Positions 50,860 to 59,141 are shown, numbered from the stretch's first letter. The stretch: DNA of 64,000 bases from DATEFF01 sp964586395 (GCA_964586395.1 CAZPGP010000003.1:1-64000); one strand, 5' to 3'. Notes: a model not told the origin generated them from the sequence alone. A program made the numbers and translations.

Positions 50860-51312
50860 ATGATAGTTGAAATCGCAGGCGCGAGTGACGTCGATGTAAT
50901 ATGCGCGCTCGGAAAGAGTGTGAGTGAGTTTGAGGTTAGCGACCAAACAGTAGGTTTCTGGCCGACCCAAGTTGTGGCCGAAGCTGTCGAAAGCCCGGAA
51001 TCAATTGTTGTCGTTGCTCGCGACAGAGACGAAGTTGTTGGATTTGCCATCGCCAATCTGAGCCAAACATTCCGCAAGGCAATCATAGAGAATATCTTCG
51101 TCGTTCCGGCGCACCGTGGGAGTGGCGTTGGGCGTCAGCTTCTAGAGCGAGTTTGCTCCATAGCCACGATTGATCGCGGATGCGAGTACGTTGCTGCGCT
51201 TGTGCCGACGGATGCCGAAGCTGCGCTGGCAACCTACCTGGGCGCAGGTTTTGCCAAAGGGAAGGCATTTGTCTGGTTGGACAAATCATTCGCCGAAGAG
51301 TTTAGACGATAA
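50860..51312 (+). CDS. GNAT-family N-acetyltransferase
   Basis: 150 residues with the GNAT fold order: IVVVARDRDEVVGFAIANLS, IENIFVVPAHRGSGVGRQLL (the acetyl-CoA-binding R/Q-x-x-G-x-G/A motif as RGSGVG) and ALATYLGAGFAKGKAFVWLD. Substrate unknown. It begins two bases after the PH-domain gene stop and ends before a hairpin shared with the convergent cassette. Confidence 0.85.
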   Translation: MIVEIAGASDVDVICALGKSVSEFEVSDQTVGFWPTQVVAEAVESPESIVVVARDRDEVVGFAIANLSQTFRKAIIENIFVVPAHRGSGVGRQLLERVCSIATIDRGCEYVAALVPTDAEAALATYLGAGFAKGKAFVWLDKSFAEEFRR

Positions 51313-51357
51313 TTTTATTGGTTTGCGGGTTGGTGCCACCATCTGGAGTCTTCTGGG

Positions 51358-51392
51358 CGACGGGCGGGGCGTGTCATCGCCTCCGCCCGTCG
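51358..51392. terminator. Hairpin between GNAT gene and convergent cassette
   Basis: Perfect 10-bp stem CGACGGGCGG / CCGCCCGTCG (51358-51367, 51383-51392). GC-rich, no T run. Confidence 0.6.
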
Positions 51393-51402
51393 GCCATCCC
51401 TG

Positions 51403-51705
51403 TCAGCGGCGGTGTTGCAGCGCGGTCTGGAACCGTGTGAGCGCCCAGCGACCCTGTGTCATGCTGGGATACCACAGCATGATCTTGCGCTGGTTGTCCT
51501 GGATGGTCCGCATCCAGGACAAGAAGATCACCGGCAGACCCATTGGGTTGACCTGCTGAACGCCCAGCAACCAGATCGTCTCGTCCACGCCTGCTGGCGG
51601 CCCAGCGATGACGGCACGAGCACCCCGACCCTCAGCTCGAGCTCTCTCGCCGGGGAAGCGCAGGTCGCGCGCCTGGCTTGCGGCCTGACTCGAGGTGGGC
51701 GTCAT
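51403..51705 (-). CDS. Unknown 100-aa protein, second gene of a GC-rich cassette
   Basis: 100 residues, Arg-rich at both ends. The N-terminal third (SSQAASQARDLRFPGERARA) looks disordered; the middle has VDETIWLLGVQQVNPMGLPV and IFLSWMRTIQDNQRKIMLWY. No family recognised. It is translationally coupled to the upstream 59-aa gene by an ATGA overlap. Strong G/C-ending codons and low-complexity Ala/Arg content contrast with the flanking genes. Confidence 0.55.
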   Translation of the reverse strand: MTPTSSQAASQARDLRFPGERARAEGRGARAVIAGPPAGVDETIWLLGVQQVNPMGLPVIFLSWMRTIQDNQRKIMLWYPSMTQGRWALTRFQTALQHRR

Positions 51706-51881
51706 CCGTCCAGGTACGAGCCGTAGGGGAAGTCGTGGTCGGCGTAGAGCGCCATGTAGGAAAGCATTTCGACTCGGGCGCTGCCGGTTGGCCCCAAGAG
51801 GACGGCCCGCGAGTACAGGTTCTCGCCGTACCGCCCCTGGAAGAATTGCACAAGTTGCGCATGGCGTGGTGCGTCGGTCAT
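51702..51881 (-). CDS. Unknown 59-aa protein, first gene of a GC-rich cassette
   Basis: 59 residues from ATG 51881, preceded by AAGGAGAGAG; longer in-frame starts lack a ribosome binding site. Sequence MTDAPRHAQLVQFFQGRYGE, then NLYSRAVLLGPTGSARVEML and a Tyr/Asp-rich end. No family recognised. Its TGA overlaps the ATG of the next gene, the same two-gene coupled layout as the cassette at 31.4-32.2 kb. Confidence 0.55.
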   Translation of the reverse strand: MTDAPRHAQLVQFFQGRYGENLYSRAVLLGPTGSARVEMLSYMALYADHDFPYGSYLDG

Positions 51882-51955
51882 GACTCTCTCCTTAGTCCGA
51901 ACAGCCAAAACTGACCCCACGCATCGGCGAGGTCAAGATTAGTATACCCTAAAGA

Positions 51956-52357
51956 TTACTGGTTGCGGCTTGCTTTGACGTAGTCGGCTTCGTGTTCGAG
52001 GTTGGCGCGGAGTGAGTAGCTTTTGCACTTGCTGTCCATGCAATCCTTAGCCTCGTAGCTGTAGTCGGAGTTCTGTTCTCCGATAGCAACACCCTCTGGG
52101 TCTTTCAGGGTGCTAGGGTCGAGGCCCTTGAGCTGGTCGGCGGTGAGTTTTTCTGGGTAGAATTTGTTGGCGGCGTAGAAAACATCCTCGAGATTGTAGT
52201 ACATTGCGTTGATGCTCGTCTTGCGAGTTGAATCACGGGCTTGTACTTCTAGGTCTCGCTTCTGTACGTAAAAAACCGTACCAGCAACGAGTACAAATAC
52301 GATCGCAATGATAAGTTCCAAAATAGTGAATCCACGCTGTCGGGTCGATGTCGTCAT
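51956..52357 (-). CDS. Type IV pilin-like protein
   Basis: 133 residues with a class-III prepilin leader: MTTSTRQRG, cleavage before FTILELIIAIVFVLVAG, whose Glu at +5 is the assembly residue. A hydrophobic helix is followed by a small globular domain with a Cys pair (AKDCMDSKCKSYSLRA), the same ending as in the pilin fragment at 56.4 kb. It should be processed by a prepilin peptidase (not in window) and assembled into a pilus. The ribosome binding site is GGAGCAAGAACC. Single gene, divergent from the PRC-barrel gene. Confidence 0.88.
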   Translation of the reverse strand: MTTSTRQRGFTILELIIAIVFVLVAGTVFYVQKRDLEVQARDSTRKTSINAMYYNLEDVFYAANKFYPEKLTADQLKGLDPSTLKDPEGVAIGEQNSDYSYEAKDCMDSKCKSYSLRANLEHEADYVKASRNQ

Positions 52358-52421
52358 GGTTCTTGCTCCTCTATACGTACTATTATACCCACAAACTACC
52401 GAAAGTGGTGACGGTTTGTTC

Positions 52422-52427
52422 TATAAT
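52422..52427 (+). promoter_or_regulatory. -10 box of the PRC-barrel gene, leaderless
   Basis: Perfect TATAAT ending six bases before ATG 52434. Confidence 0.6.
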
Positions 52428-52433
52428 AAAGAT

Positions 52434-53057
52434 ATGCTTCTTCCGCGAGATCGATTACTAAGTCTTCCGATCATGAGTTTGCAGACCGGAACACAGATTG
52501 GTATGGCTGTTCGCCACATCATCGATCCACGTCGACTCAACATCGTCGCCTTTTATTGTGAGGGCCCGTTGATTGACTTCAATCCGGCGATTTTACATAC
52601 GTCGGATATTCGTGAGTTCAGTAGCATTGGCCTTATTGTTGATAGCGCCGATAATATTATGCCGCCAGATGACTTGGTTCGCCTCAAGGAGATCTTGGAC
52701 TATGCCTTTGACCTAGAAGGCATGATGGTTGTCGAAGAGGGTGGTCATAAGCTCGGCAAGGTTGGCGGCTATACCGTCGACAGCGACTCATTTTTCATCG
52801 TGAAGCTACAGGTCCGCCCGACATTGCTGCAGAGTTTTGGGCGCGCTGAACTATTGATCGATCGAACCCAGATCGTCGAAATTAATGACAAGCAAATTCT
52901 CGTGCGTCGCGCGACGGTGGAGGAAGGCCAGAAGTCACGAGTCTCTCCGTTGTCGCACATTGATAATCCGTTCCGCAAAGCAACACACGGCATGCCTGAA
53001 GCGCACGGCTCCAAGAAAAAGGAGCCGGCCGAAGATCCGCGGCCGACTCACTCGTAG
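52434..53057 (+). CDS. PRC-barrel domain protein
   Basis: 207 residues from ATG 52434; a longer frame from 52308 overlaps the divergent pilin gene and is unlikely. Two PRC-barrel-like halves: LLSLPIMSLQTGTQIGMAVR, with IIDPRRLNIVAFYCEG, and a second with EGGHKLGKVGGYTVDSDSFF. The tail (HGSKKKEPAEDPRPTHS) is disordered. PRC barrels occur in RimM and photosynthetic reaction centre H and as free small proteins; role here unknown. The gene appears leaderless. Confidence 0.75.
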   Translation: MLLPRDRLLSLPIMSLQTGTQIGMAVRHIIDPRRLNIVAFYCEGPLIDFNPAILHTSDIREFSSIGLIVDSADNIMPPDDLVRLKEILDYAFDLEGMMVVEEGGHKLGKVGGYTVDSDSFFIVKLQVRPTLLQSFGRAELLIDRTQIVEINDKQILVRRATVEEGQKSRVSPLSHIDNPFRKATHGMPEAHGSKKKEPAEDPRPTHS

Positions 53058-53163
53058 ATTGGGGGCACCGGCCGGGCAGGCGTCAAGCGCACCGCCCAAC
53101 CGGGCCGACCTGGCGAGAGCCGCTATACGTTCACAAGCGGCCGCTCATGCCGCTAGTGTATAG
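53058..53163. other. GC-rich intergenic segment between convergent genes
   Basis: 106 bases, distinctly GC-rich compared with the flanks, with an imperfect hairpin CCGGCCGGGC / GCCCAACCGG and a second one around AGCGGC. It looks like the terminator part of a GC-rich cassette without a gene. No ORF supported. Confidence 0.4.
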
Positions 53164-53781
53164 TTATTCGTTATTTTCCGCTAGGGTCGATTTTATAAGG
53201 TCATACCCGAAGCCTTGGCGGGCCAAATATTGCATAAGTTTTTGCTCATCTTGGTAGCGAGCTTGCTTGCGTTTCTTCGTGATGATCGAGCGTAGAGCTG
53301 CGGTTTCGTCGTAGGCGTCTTCTGTTTCGTTGTCACCCAGCGCCGCTTTGATAAGTTCGTTTGAGACGCCTTTCTGCATGAGCTCGGCCGTTAGCCGGCG
53401 CTTGCTGACGGGTTTGGTGAGTTGCCGCGCGCGCACCCAGCTGCGGGCGAAGGAAGCATCACCTAAGTAGCCACGCGTCTCAAGCTTTGTGATGATCTTC
53501 TCGGCCATTTCGGGGTCGGCTTTCTTACGCCACAAATAATCACGGAGCTCGCGGATAGACCGGGGGCGGATCATGACATAATTCATGCTCCGCTCCAGGA
53601 GTTTTCCGTAGTCACTGGCCTTCTTTAAGTCTTCTAGTTCCTGTTCGGTCAGCTCCATACCGCTGTGGATTTTGAGCTCCAGCAGCTGGTTCTGTGTCAG
53701 GCTGAACGAATATTTGCCATCAAGATACACCGAGACTCGCTCGGTGTTCTTGATCTGTGCCTTGATGGCAGTAATGCGCAT
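53164..53781 (-). CDS. recX: RecA regulator RecX
   Basis: 205 residues from ATG 53781, 10 bases after the recA stop with AGGA upstream. The helical tandem-repeat RecX fold is visible: LRDYLWRKKADPEMAEKIIT with LETRGYLGDASFARSWVRAR, then RLTAELMQKGVSNELIKAAL and a last repeat ending RQGFGYDLIKSTL. RecX caps RecA filaments. The N-terminal 45 residues form an extra small domain. It is co-transcribed behind recA, as usual. Confidence 0.88.
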   Translation of the reverse strand: MRITAIKAQIKNTERVSVYLDGKYSFSLTQNQLLELKIHSGMELTEQELEDLKKASDYGKLLERSMNYVMIRPRSIRELRDYLWRKKADPEMAEKIITKLETRGYLGDASFARSWVRARQLTKPVSKRRLTAELMQKGVSNELIKAALGDNETEDAYDETAALRSIITKKRKQARYQDEQKLMQYLARQGFGYDLIKSTLAENNE

Positions 53782-53791
53782 GCGCTCGGTC

Positions 53792-54844
53792 CTAGACGGC
53801 GCTCTCTGCAGCAACCTTGTCACGGACAAGTTTGTCGATCTCGGTCATGACGTCCTTGTGTTCCTTCAGGTAGAGCTTGGCGGCTTCACGGCCTTGGCCA
53901 ATCTTGCCATCCTTGTAGTCAAACCAAGCACCGGATTTGCCAACCACGTTGTGGATGACGGCTAGGTCCAGAACGTCACCGCTCGCCGAGATTCCTTCGT
54001 TGTACATGATGTCGAACTCAGCTTGGCGGAAAGGCGGGGCGATCTTGTTTTTGACCACTTTAACCTTAGTGCGGTTGCCGATGACCTCCTCGCCAACTTT
54101 GATCTGGCCAGTGCGGCGAATGTCCAGGCGGACTGACGCGTAGAATTTCAGCGCGTTACCACCGGTGGTAGTTTCTGGGTTGCCAAACATGACGCCGATC
54201 TTCATACGGATCTGGTTAATGAAGATGATAGTTGCCTTGCTCTTGTTGATGATGCCGGTCAGCTTGCGCAGAGCCTGGCTCATCAGTCGAGCCTGGAGGC
54301 CCATGTGGCTGTCGCCCATTTCACCTTCAATTTCTGCCTGTGGCACAAGTGCGGCAACTGAGTCGACGACGATAAGGTCGACGGCATTACTTCGCACAAG
54401 TGTCTCGACAATTTCGAGTGCCTGCTCACCGTTGTCCGGCTGCGAAATCAACAGGTTGCTCGTGTCTACGCCAAGCTTCTTAGCGTAGACGGGGTCAAGT
54501 GCGTGCTCTGCATCGATGAATGCCGCTGTGCCGCCGTTGCGCTGTACTTCTGCAATTGCGTGCAGAGTTAAGGTTGTCTTACCGGAGCTTTCTGGTCCGT
54601 AGATCTCGATGATGCGTCCTTTTGGGTAGCCACCGCCGAGTGCTAAGTCGAGGCTCAGGGCGCCGGATGATACCAGCTCCACGTCTGCCTTGTGGGACTC
54701 GCCCAGCTTCATGATTGCGCCGTTACCAAATTGCTTCTCAATCTGTTCCATAGCCAGGCCAAGGGCCTTTAGCTTTCCATTATCAGCAGTTGGGGTAGCG
54801 GATTTGTCGGTCTGTTTGTCTTCAGCTTTTTTCTTATCAGCCAT
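53792..54844 (-). CDS. recA: Recombinase RecA
   Basis: 350 residues from ATG 54844, with GAGGGA upstream; the ATG at 54859 lacks a ribosome binding site. A Lys/Asp-rich start (ADKKKAEDKQTDKS) precedes the core: LALGGGYPKGRIIEIYGPES, Walker A GPESSGKTT, the FIDAEHALDP segment, LIVVDSVAALVPQAEIEGEM and the L2-flanking MFGNPETTTGGNALKFYAS. All catalytic parts present. recX follows closely. Confidence 0.98.
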   Translation of the reverse strand: MADKKKAEDKQTDKSATPTADNGKLKALGLAMEQIEKQFGNGAIMKLGESHKADVELVSSGALSLDLALGGGYPKGRIIEIYGPESSGKTTLTLHAIAEVQRNGGTAAFIDAEHALDPVYAKKLGVDTSNLLISQPDNGEQALEIVETLVRSNAVDLIVVDSVAALVPQAEIEGEMGDSHMGLQARLMSQALRKLTGIINKSKATIIFINQIRMKIGVMFGNPETTTGGNALKFYASVRLDIRRTGQIKVGEEVIGNRTKVKVVKNKIAPPFRQAEFDIMYNEGISASGDVLDLAVIHNVVGKSGAWFDYKDGKIGQGREAAKLYLKEHKDVMTEIDKLVRDKVAAESAV

Positions 54845-55039
54845 AGTTAGTTCCCTCACTTTCTACATTACTGATTATACCTGGTGCACGGTGTGGATAG
54901 AAGTGTACGCGGTGCAGAATATGTCGACCTGCCGATGTGCGTCAAGCACAATGTTGTGACATGTTATTTCTAACATTGGTAGATTGTTGTAATTTGTGTG
55001 TTTTGGGGTATAAAGAACTTTACAAAACGAGGCAGCGTT

Positions 55040-56434
55040 TTGAATAATTCGCCTCAAGCTATGAAACGCATAACCCAAATAGGCGTGGCACTGGTAGTTT
55101 TACTGTGCACGGCCGGTAACCCAAATTACGTTCGAGCGGTGGGCCAAGAGCAGAGAAACTTGCTAATCGTGGAGGTGTCGCCAGAGGCCTCAGACTCAGC
55201 CAGCAAGGAGTATGTGCTAATCCATAATCCAAATACAGCCCCGGTTGATGTGGGCGGTTGGCTTATTCAGTATCGGAGCGCAAGTTACAAATCTGATGAT
55301 GCAAAAGGCTGGTCAACCCGCGCTATTCTGGGCTGCCAGTCAACTAAGTCGGCAGATTGCTCGACGCCTCAGGACGTGCTGATCGCACCTGGCGCGTCGA
55401 TCCGCTTATCTAGTTATGAAACTGGCGATGGGATATTGCCGCTCGCTTCAGGTATGGCCACGACCGGTGGCGTTGTGCGGTTGCTGCAACCCAGCTCTGG
55501 ATCAAGCGAGGCGGTTGTTCATGACAAAGTGGGGTACGGTGTAGCGTCTGACCACGAGGGCGCCGCCGCCGCTTCCCAGCCAGCGGCGGGCAGGGGTCTC
55601 ATGCGCTTGCAGGATGAGCAGGGAATATATGTCGATACTGACCAGAATGGCGCAGATTTTATACTCCAGCCAAAGGACGAAGATGAACCGCCGGAGGATC
55701 CAGAGGCTTCGCCACATCCAGAAGATCCGGACCAAGTTGTCGCCCCAGCCGTCTACCTGGACGTCGAGATTAGTGAAGTACTACCAGATCCGGTGAGTCC
55801 GCTTACTGACAGCGCGGACGAGTTTATCGAGCTGTACAATCCGCACGGAGAGTCGGTGGGCCTGAGCGGCTACGTTCTAAAGACCGGCACAAACTGGAAC
55901 TACAAATACGTACTGCCAGATATAACGCTCGCCTCACATGAATACCTGGTGCTGTCGGCGTCCCAGACGCACCTGACGTTGAGCAATAGTGGAACGGGCG
56001 TGAGGTTATTTGACCCAACGGGTAAGCTTATCTACGAAGTGCCGACATACGGCAAGGCTAAGGCCGGCCAGAGCTGGGTCCGTGATGCTCAGGGCACCTG
56101 GGTATGGACCACGAAATCAACACCCGATGCACAGAATATCGTCGAAGTCGTAGCGGTCGCCAAGGCTGCGTCGACGACCAAGAGTCCGGCCGCAAAAGCA
56201 CCAAGCACGAAGAAACCCGCCACGCCCAAAACAAAGACAACTGCGGTCAAGGGTCTTACGACAACCGCCTCTCAGCCAGCACAAACCCAGGGCAGTGGCA
56301 ACCAGGCCGGCATGTGGGCTCTGGGCGTGGCCGTTGCGCTGGGGCTGGGCTACGCTATCTTCGAGTACCGTCAGGATATTGCTGGCTTTTTCCGTCGCAG
56401 GGTCGAGGCCGCGCGTGGCTTGTTTCGAAAGTAG
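55040..56434 (+). CDS. Surface-anchored protein with two lamin-tail domains
   Basis: 464 residues from TTG 55040 (CGAGG seven bases upstream); ATG 55061 is also possible. A signal peptide (about residues 10-35, ending NYVRA) is followed by two lamin-tail (LTD) domains: NLLIVEVSPEASDSASKEYV with LIHNPNTAPVDVGGWLI, and VEISEVLPDPVSPLTDSADE with FIELYNPHGESVGLSGY. Pro/Glu- and Ala/Lys/Thr-rich linkers separate them and lead to a C-terminal TM helix (about 415-435) and a basic cytoplasmic tail. Bacterial LTD domains occur in exported nucleases and surface proteins. No nuclease domain here. Likely adhesive or structural. Confidence 0.78.
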   Translation: MNNSPQAMKRITQIGVALVVLLCTAGNPNYVRAVGQEQRNLLIVEVSPEASDSASKEYVLIHNPNTAPVDVGGWLIQYRSASYKSDDAKGWSTRAILGCQSTKSADCSTPQDVLIAPGASIRLSSYETGDGILPLASGMATTGGVVRLLQPSSGSSEAVVHDKVGYGVASDHEGAAAASQPAAGRGLMRLQDEQGIYVDTDQNGADFILQPKDEDEPPEDPEASPHPEDPDQVVAPAVYLDVEISEVLPDPVSPLTDSADEFIELYNPHGESVGLSGYVLKTGTNWNYKYVLPDITLASHEYLVLSASQTHLTLSNSGTGVRLFDPTGKLIYEVPTYGKAKAGQSWVRDAQGTWVWTTKSTPDAQNIVEVVAVAKAASTTKSPAAKAPSTKKPATPKTKTTAVKGLTTTASQPAQTQGSGNQAGMWALGVAVALGLGYAIFEYRQDIAGFFRRRVEAARGLFRK

Positions 56435-56774
56435 CTACTTGTTGAAACTATCCTTCACATAAGGATGATCAGGGTTCGTCTCTTGGTAGGCGCGCAGCGT
56501 GAAGCCTTGGCACTTTGCGCTGCCGCCAGTGCCGGTACAGTCGTTGGGCGAAGTCGAGTATTGGTACTGTGTGGCTGCGGTCGCATCATTCGCCTGGATG
56601 ATGCCGTTACTACTGTCCTTGAGCCAGTCATTGCTGAAACCAGGAAGATTGCCTACGACAAATCCGTTGGGCGAAGTATCAGTGAGTTGCAGGAGGGACG
56701 GGTACGCGCCGTTGCACTTTTCTTTGTCGTCATAGCAGGCTTCGAGTTTCTGTGCAATCTGGTCGATGTGATTC
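56435..56774 (-). CDS. Type IV pilin-like protein, C-terminal part (5' end in gap)
   Basis: An open frame of 112 codons runs from the gap edge to TAG 56435-56437. It reads NHIDQIAQKLEACYDDKEKC at the gap side and ends with CQGFTLRAYQETNPDHPYV and DSFNK. The spacing of cysteines and the YxY...C...C-x-x-F-T-L-R-A ending match the globular domain of the pilin at 51956-52357 and other CPR pilins. The leader and hydrophobic helix must lie in the gap. It follows the PilB-like gene, so this is a pilus locus. Confidence 0.7.
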
Positions 56775-56874
56775 NNNNNNNNNNNNNNNNNNNNNNNNNN
56801 NNNNNNNNNNNNNNNNNNNNNNNNNNNNNNNNNNNNNNNNNNNNNNNNNNNNNNNNNNNNNNNNNNNNNNNNNN
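56775..56874. other. Assembly gap (100 N) in pilus locus
   Basis: Exactly 100 N. It removes the 3' end of the PilB-like gene and the 5' end of the pilin gene, so the true gap probably contains at least both gene ends. Confidence 0.95.
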
Positions 56875-58175
56875 TCCATTTGCATTGTGGGCATGCCTTC
56901 TTGGACGGCTTGATCTTCGATTACCTGGGAGGAGGCGCTGCCTAGGATGAGTCGCTGCACACTTTCGGACATCTCTAGTACTTCATAGATTCCGACGCCG
57001 CCCTTGTAGCCAGTATGGCTGCATTCTGCGCAGCCGTCCTTGGATGGGCGGTAGAGGCTCGTGATAGAGGTGGCGCTAGTGGTTGGCGATGCGCCCACAA
57101 CTAGTTTTTCCTCCAGGGCCTGGTGTTCAAGCTCTCGAACGCGTTGCAGCTGGGCGGCGGTGCGGATGCCGAGACTCTTCAGGATGCCAATGAGTTCTTG
57201 CTCGCTCGGGGTAAAGATTTGTTTGCAGTTCTCACACAGACGACGGACGACGCGCTGGCCTACGACGGCCTGGACCGTGTGCGCGACGAGATAGGGCTCG
57301 ATGCCCGCTGCGAGCAGGTGGCTAATAGCGCCAGTTGCGCTGGTGGCGTGGAGGCCTGCCACGAGTAGGCGGCCGCTCAGTGCTCCCTCGACGGCAAGTT
57401 TGGCTGTTTCGCTGTCGCGCAGGTTGCTCACCAATAGGACATTGGCGTCCTGGCGCAAAAGCGTGCGAAGGCCGGCTGAGAAGGTGAGGCCTATTCGACT
57501 GTTCACCTGAGTTTGGGTTGCGTCAAGGATGCGATAGACAATAGGGTCTTCGATGGTCGAGATACTTACGCCTGGCGAATTAATGTGGCTCAGAATACTG
57601 TAGGCACTTTCAGCTTGGCCGGAATCGTGCGGGCCAGCCAGTACGACGAGACCACGAGGTCGAGTGATCGCGGCGCTAAGCGCCTTGAGGCCCGGGCCCC
57701 AGTAGCCGAGCTGTTCGAGGGTCGGCGCTTTGCCGCTCAAGCTGGTCAGTTGTACGACAGCCTTTTCGCCGTCCTCGACAGGGATGGTTGCGACTTGGAG
57801 TTTATAAGGTTTGTTCTGGACGGTAACGGTTGTCGCGGCCTGCTGAGGGAGCGTCTCTTCCTCGTCGACGGGGAGGTGAACCAAAATCTTCAGTCCGGCA
57901 ACCAGAACTGGCCCAACAGCCAAAGGCATTGCTTCTGCCTCTGTGAGAACGCCATCAATGCGGTGACGAATTCGTATGTCGGTTGTGCGGGGTTCGATAT
58001 GGATCGCAGAGGCACCAGCTCGAATACCAGACGCCAGGACGCTGGCGACCAGCTCCGTAACATCGTTGGGCGTCGATTTTTTGGTTCGACTGCCCGCCGC
58101 AAGATCAGTGAGCGAAACTTTCTCAGCTCGCTTCAGCAATTTGCTCAGGCCCTCACTCGTTTTCCCTCTTGCCAT
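56875..58175 (-). CDS. PilB/GspE-like ATPase with degenerate nucleotide site (3' end in gap)
   Basis: About 434 residues before the gap. The family order is intact: N-terminal domain with ASAIHIEPRTTDIRIRHRID, GDGEKAV-like segment, TIEDPIVYRI (Asp box), the LRQDANVLLVSNLRDSETA region, GLHATSATGA (His box) and the four-Cys zinc motif (CENC ... CAEC). Two catalytic sites are altered: Walker A reads GPHDSGQA at 181-188 instead of GPTGSGKT, losing the Lys, and the Walker B Glu of GEIRD is Asn251. It is therefore probably unable to hydrolyse ATP and may act as a partner of a second, active PilB. Real family member; inactivity is inference. Confidence 0.85.
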
Positions 58176-58242
58176 AGTTACTATCTATTGTAAGGAATTT
58201 TGCGTCGTAATGCTAATGGTTTTGGGGCGGTGCGCAATCCTT

Positions 58243-58248
58243 TATAAT
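58243..58248 (+). promoter_or_regulatory. -10 box of tsaE, leaderless
   Basis: Perfect TATAAT ending six bases before ATG 58255; no ribosome binding site. Confidence 0.6.
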
Positions 58249-58254
58249 GTGTGT

Positions 58255-58743
58255 ATGTCCGAATTCACGTTCAAAACCGAAACACTAGAGCAAACACAAT
58301 CCCTGGCTGAGGCCCTGGGGCGAGTGCTGCGTGGCCGCGAGGTAATTGAATTTATTAGCGATGTCGGCGGTGGCAAGACGACATTTGTGAAGGGGCTGGC
58401 GAATGGACTGGGGATTACCGATACGGTCCAGAGCCCGACCTTTACGATTAGCCGTATATATAATGGACGCGACAATCTGGAGCTGCACCACTTTGATTTC
58501 TACCGGCTTAACGAGCCTGGCGTCGTTGCCGATGAATTGGCAGAATCCTTGCAGCAGCCAAATGTGATCGTGGCCGTGGAGTGGGGCGAAATCGTTCATG
58601 ACGTGCTGCCCACTCACCGTATGACGATTCACCTGGCGAGCTTGGGTGACACCGAGCGCAAGATTACCGTCACCACGCCCGCTGGCCTGGAATATGTAGA
58701 CGAAGCGCTTGCTGCCTACAACCAACAGAGGAATCTCGCATGA
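58255..58743 (+). CDS. tsaE: tRNA threonylcarbamoyladenosine biosynthesis ATPase TsaE
   Basis: 162 residues from ATG 58255. Walker A DVGGGKTTFVKGLANGLG (usual G-x-L-G-A-G-K-T-T), then VQSPTFTISRIYNGRDNL, HHFDFYRLNEPG and VAVEWGEIV (the E-W-x-E motif). TsaE works with TsaB and TsaD to make t6A at position 37 of ANN-decoding tRNAs. It overlaps tsaB by ATGA. Longer frames upstream overlap the PilB-like gene and are shadows. Confidence 0.93.
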   Translation: MSEFTFKTETLEQTQSLAEALGRVLRGREVIEFISDVGGGKTTFVKGLANGLGITDTVQSPTFTISRIYNGRDNLELHHFDFYRLNEPGVVADELAESLQQPNVIVAVEWGEIVHDVLPTHRMTIHLASLGDTERKITVTTPAGLEYVDEALAAYNQQRNLA

Positions 58744-59141
58744 AGGTTACACTGACCCTCCGTACCGACAAACCCGAAGCCGAAGTTGGCGTATACGACG
58801 CTGAGGGAAAGCAGCTGGGGTATCATGTGTGGCTGGCGCACCGTGAGCTGAGCCTGACACTGCATGGCGTCATTCGTGATGAGTTGAAGAAACGCGGCGC
58901 GGCGCTAGATGACCTCGGGGGTATTGTTGTTTTTCAAGGTCCGGGATCTTTCACCGGCCTTCGAATAGGCATCACCGTTGCGAACGCGCTGAGTCATGAA
59001 CTCAAGATTCCTATCGCTGGTGTTGCCAACGAAGAGAGGTGGTTGGAGCGGGGGCTCGAGCGACTGAGTCACGGCGAAAACGACCAATTGGTTGTGCCAG
59101 AGTATGGCGCTGAGGCGAATATTTCGGTTCAGAAGAAGTAG
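58740..59141 (+). CDS. tsaB: TsaB-like protein (short form)
   Basis: 133 residues: the ASKHA-type N-terminal lobe with LDDLGGIVVFQGPGSFTGLR and IGITVANALSHELKIPIAGV, the TsaB signature. Canonical TsaB is about 220-230 residues; the second lobe is reduced here to a short tail (PEYGAEANISVQKK). The first strands (RTDKPEAEVGVYDAEGKQLG) are present. TsaB is a scaffold for TsaD and TsaE, so the first lobe may suffice. Coupled to tsaE by ATGA overlap. Confidence 0.85.
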   Translation: MKVTLTLRTDKPEAEVGVYDAEGKQLGYHVWLAHRELSLTLHGVIRDELKKRGAALDDLGGIVVFQGPGSFTGLRIGITVANALSHELKIPIAGVANEERWLERGLERLSHGENDQLVVPEYGAEANISVQKK

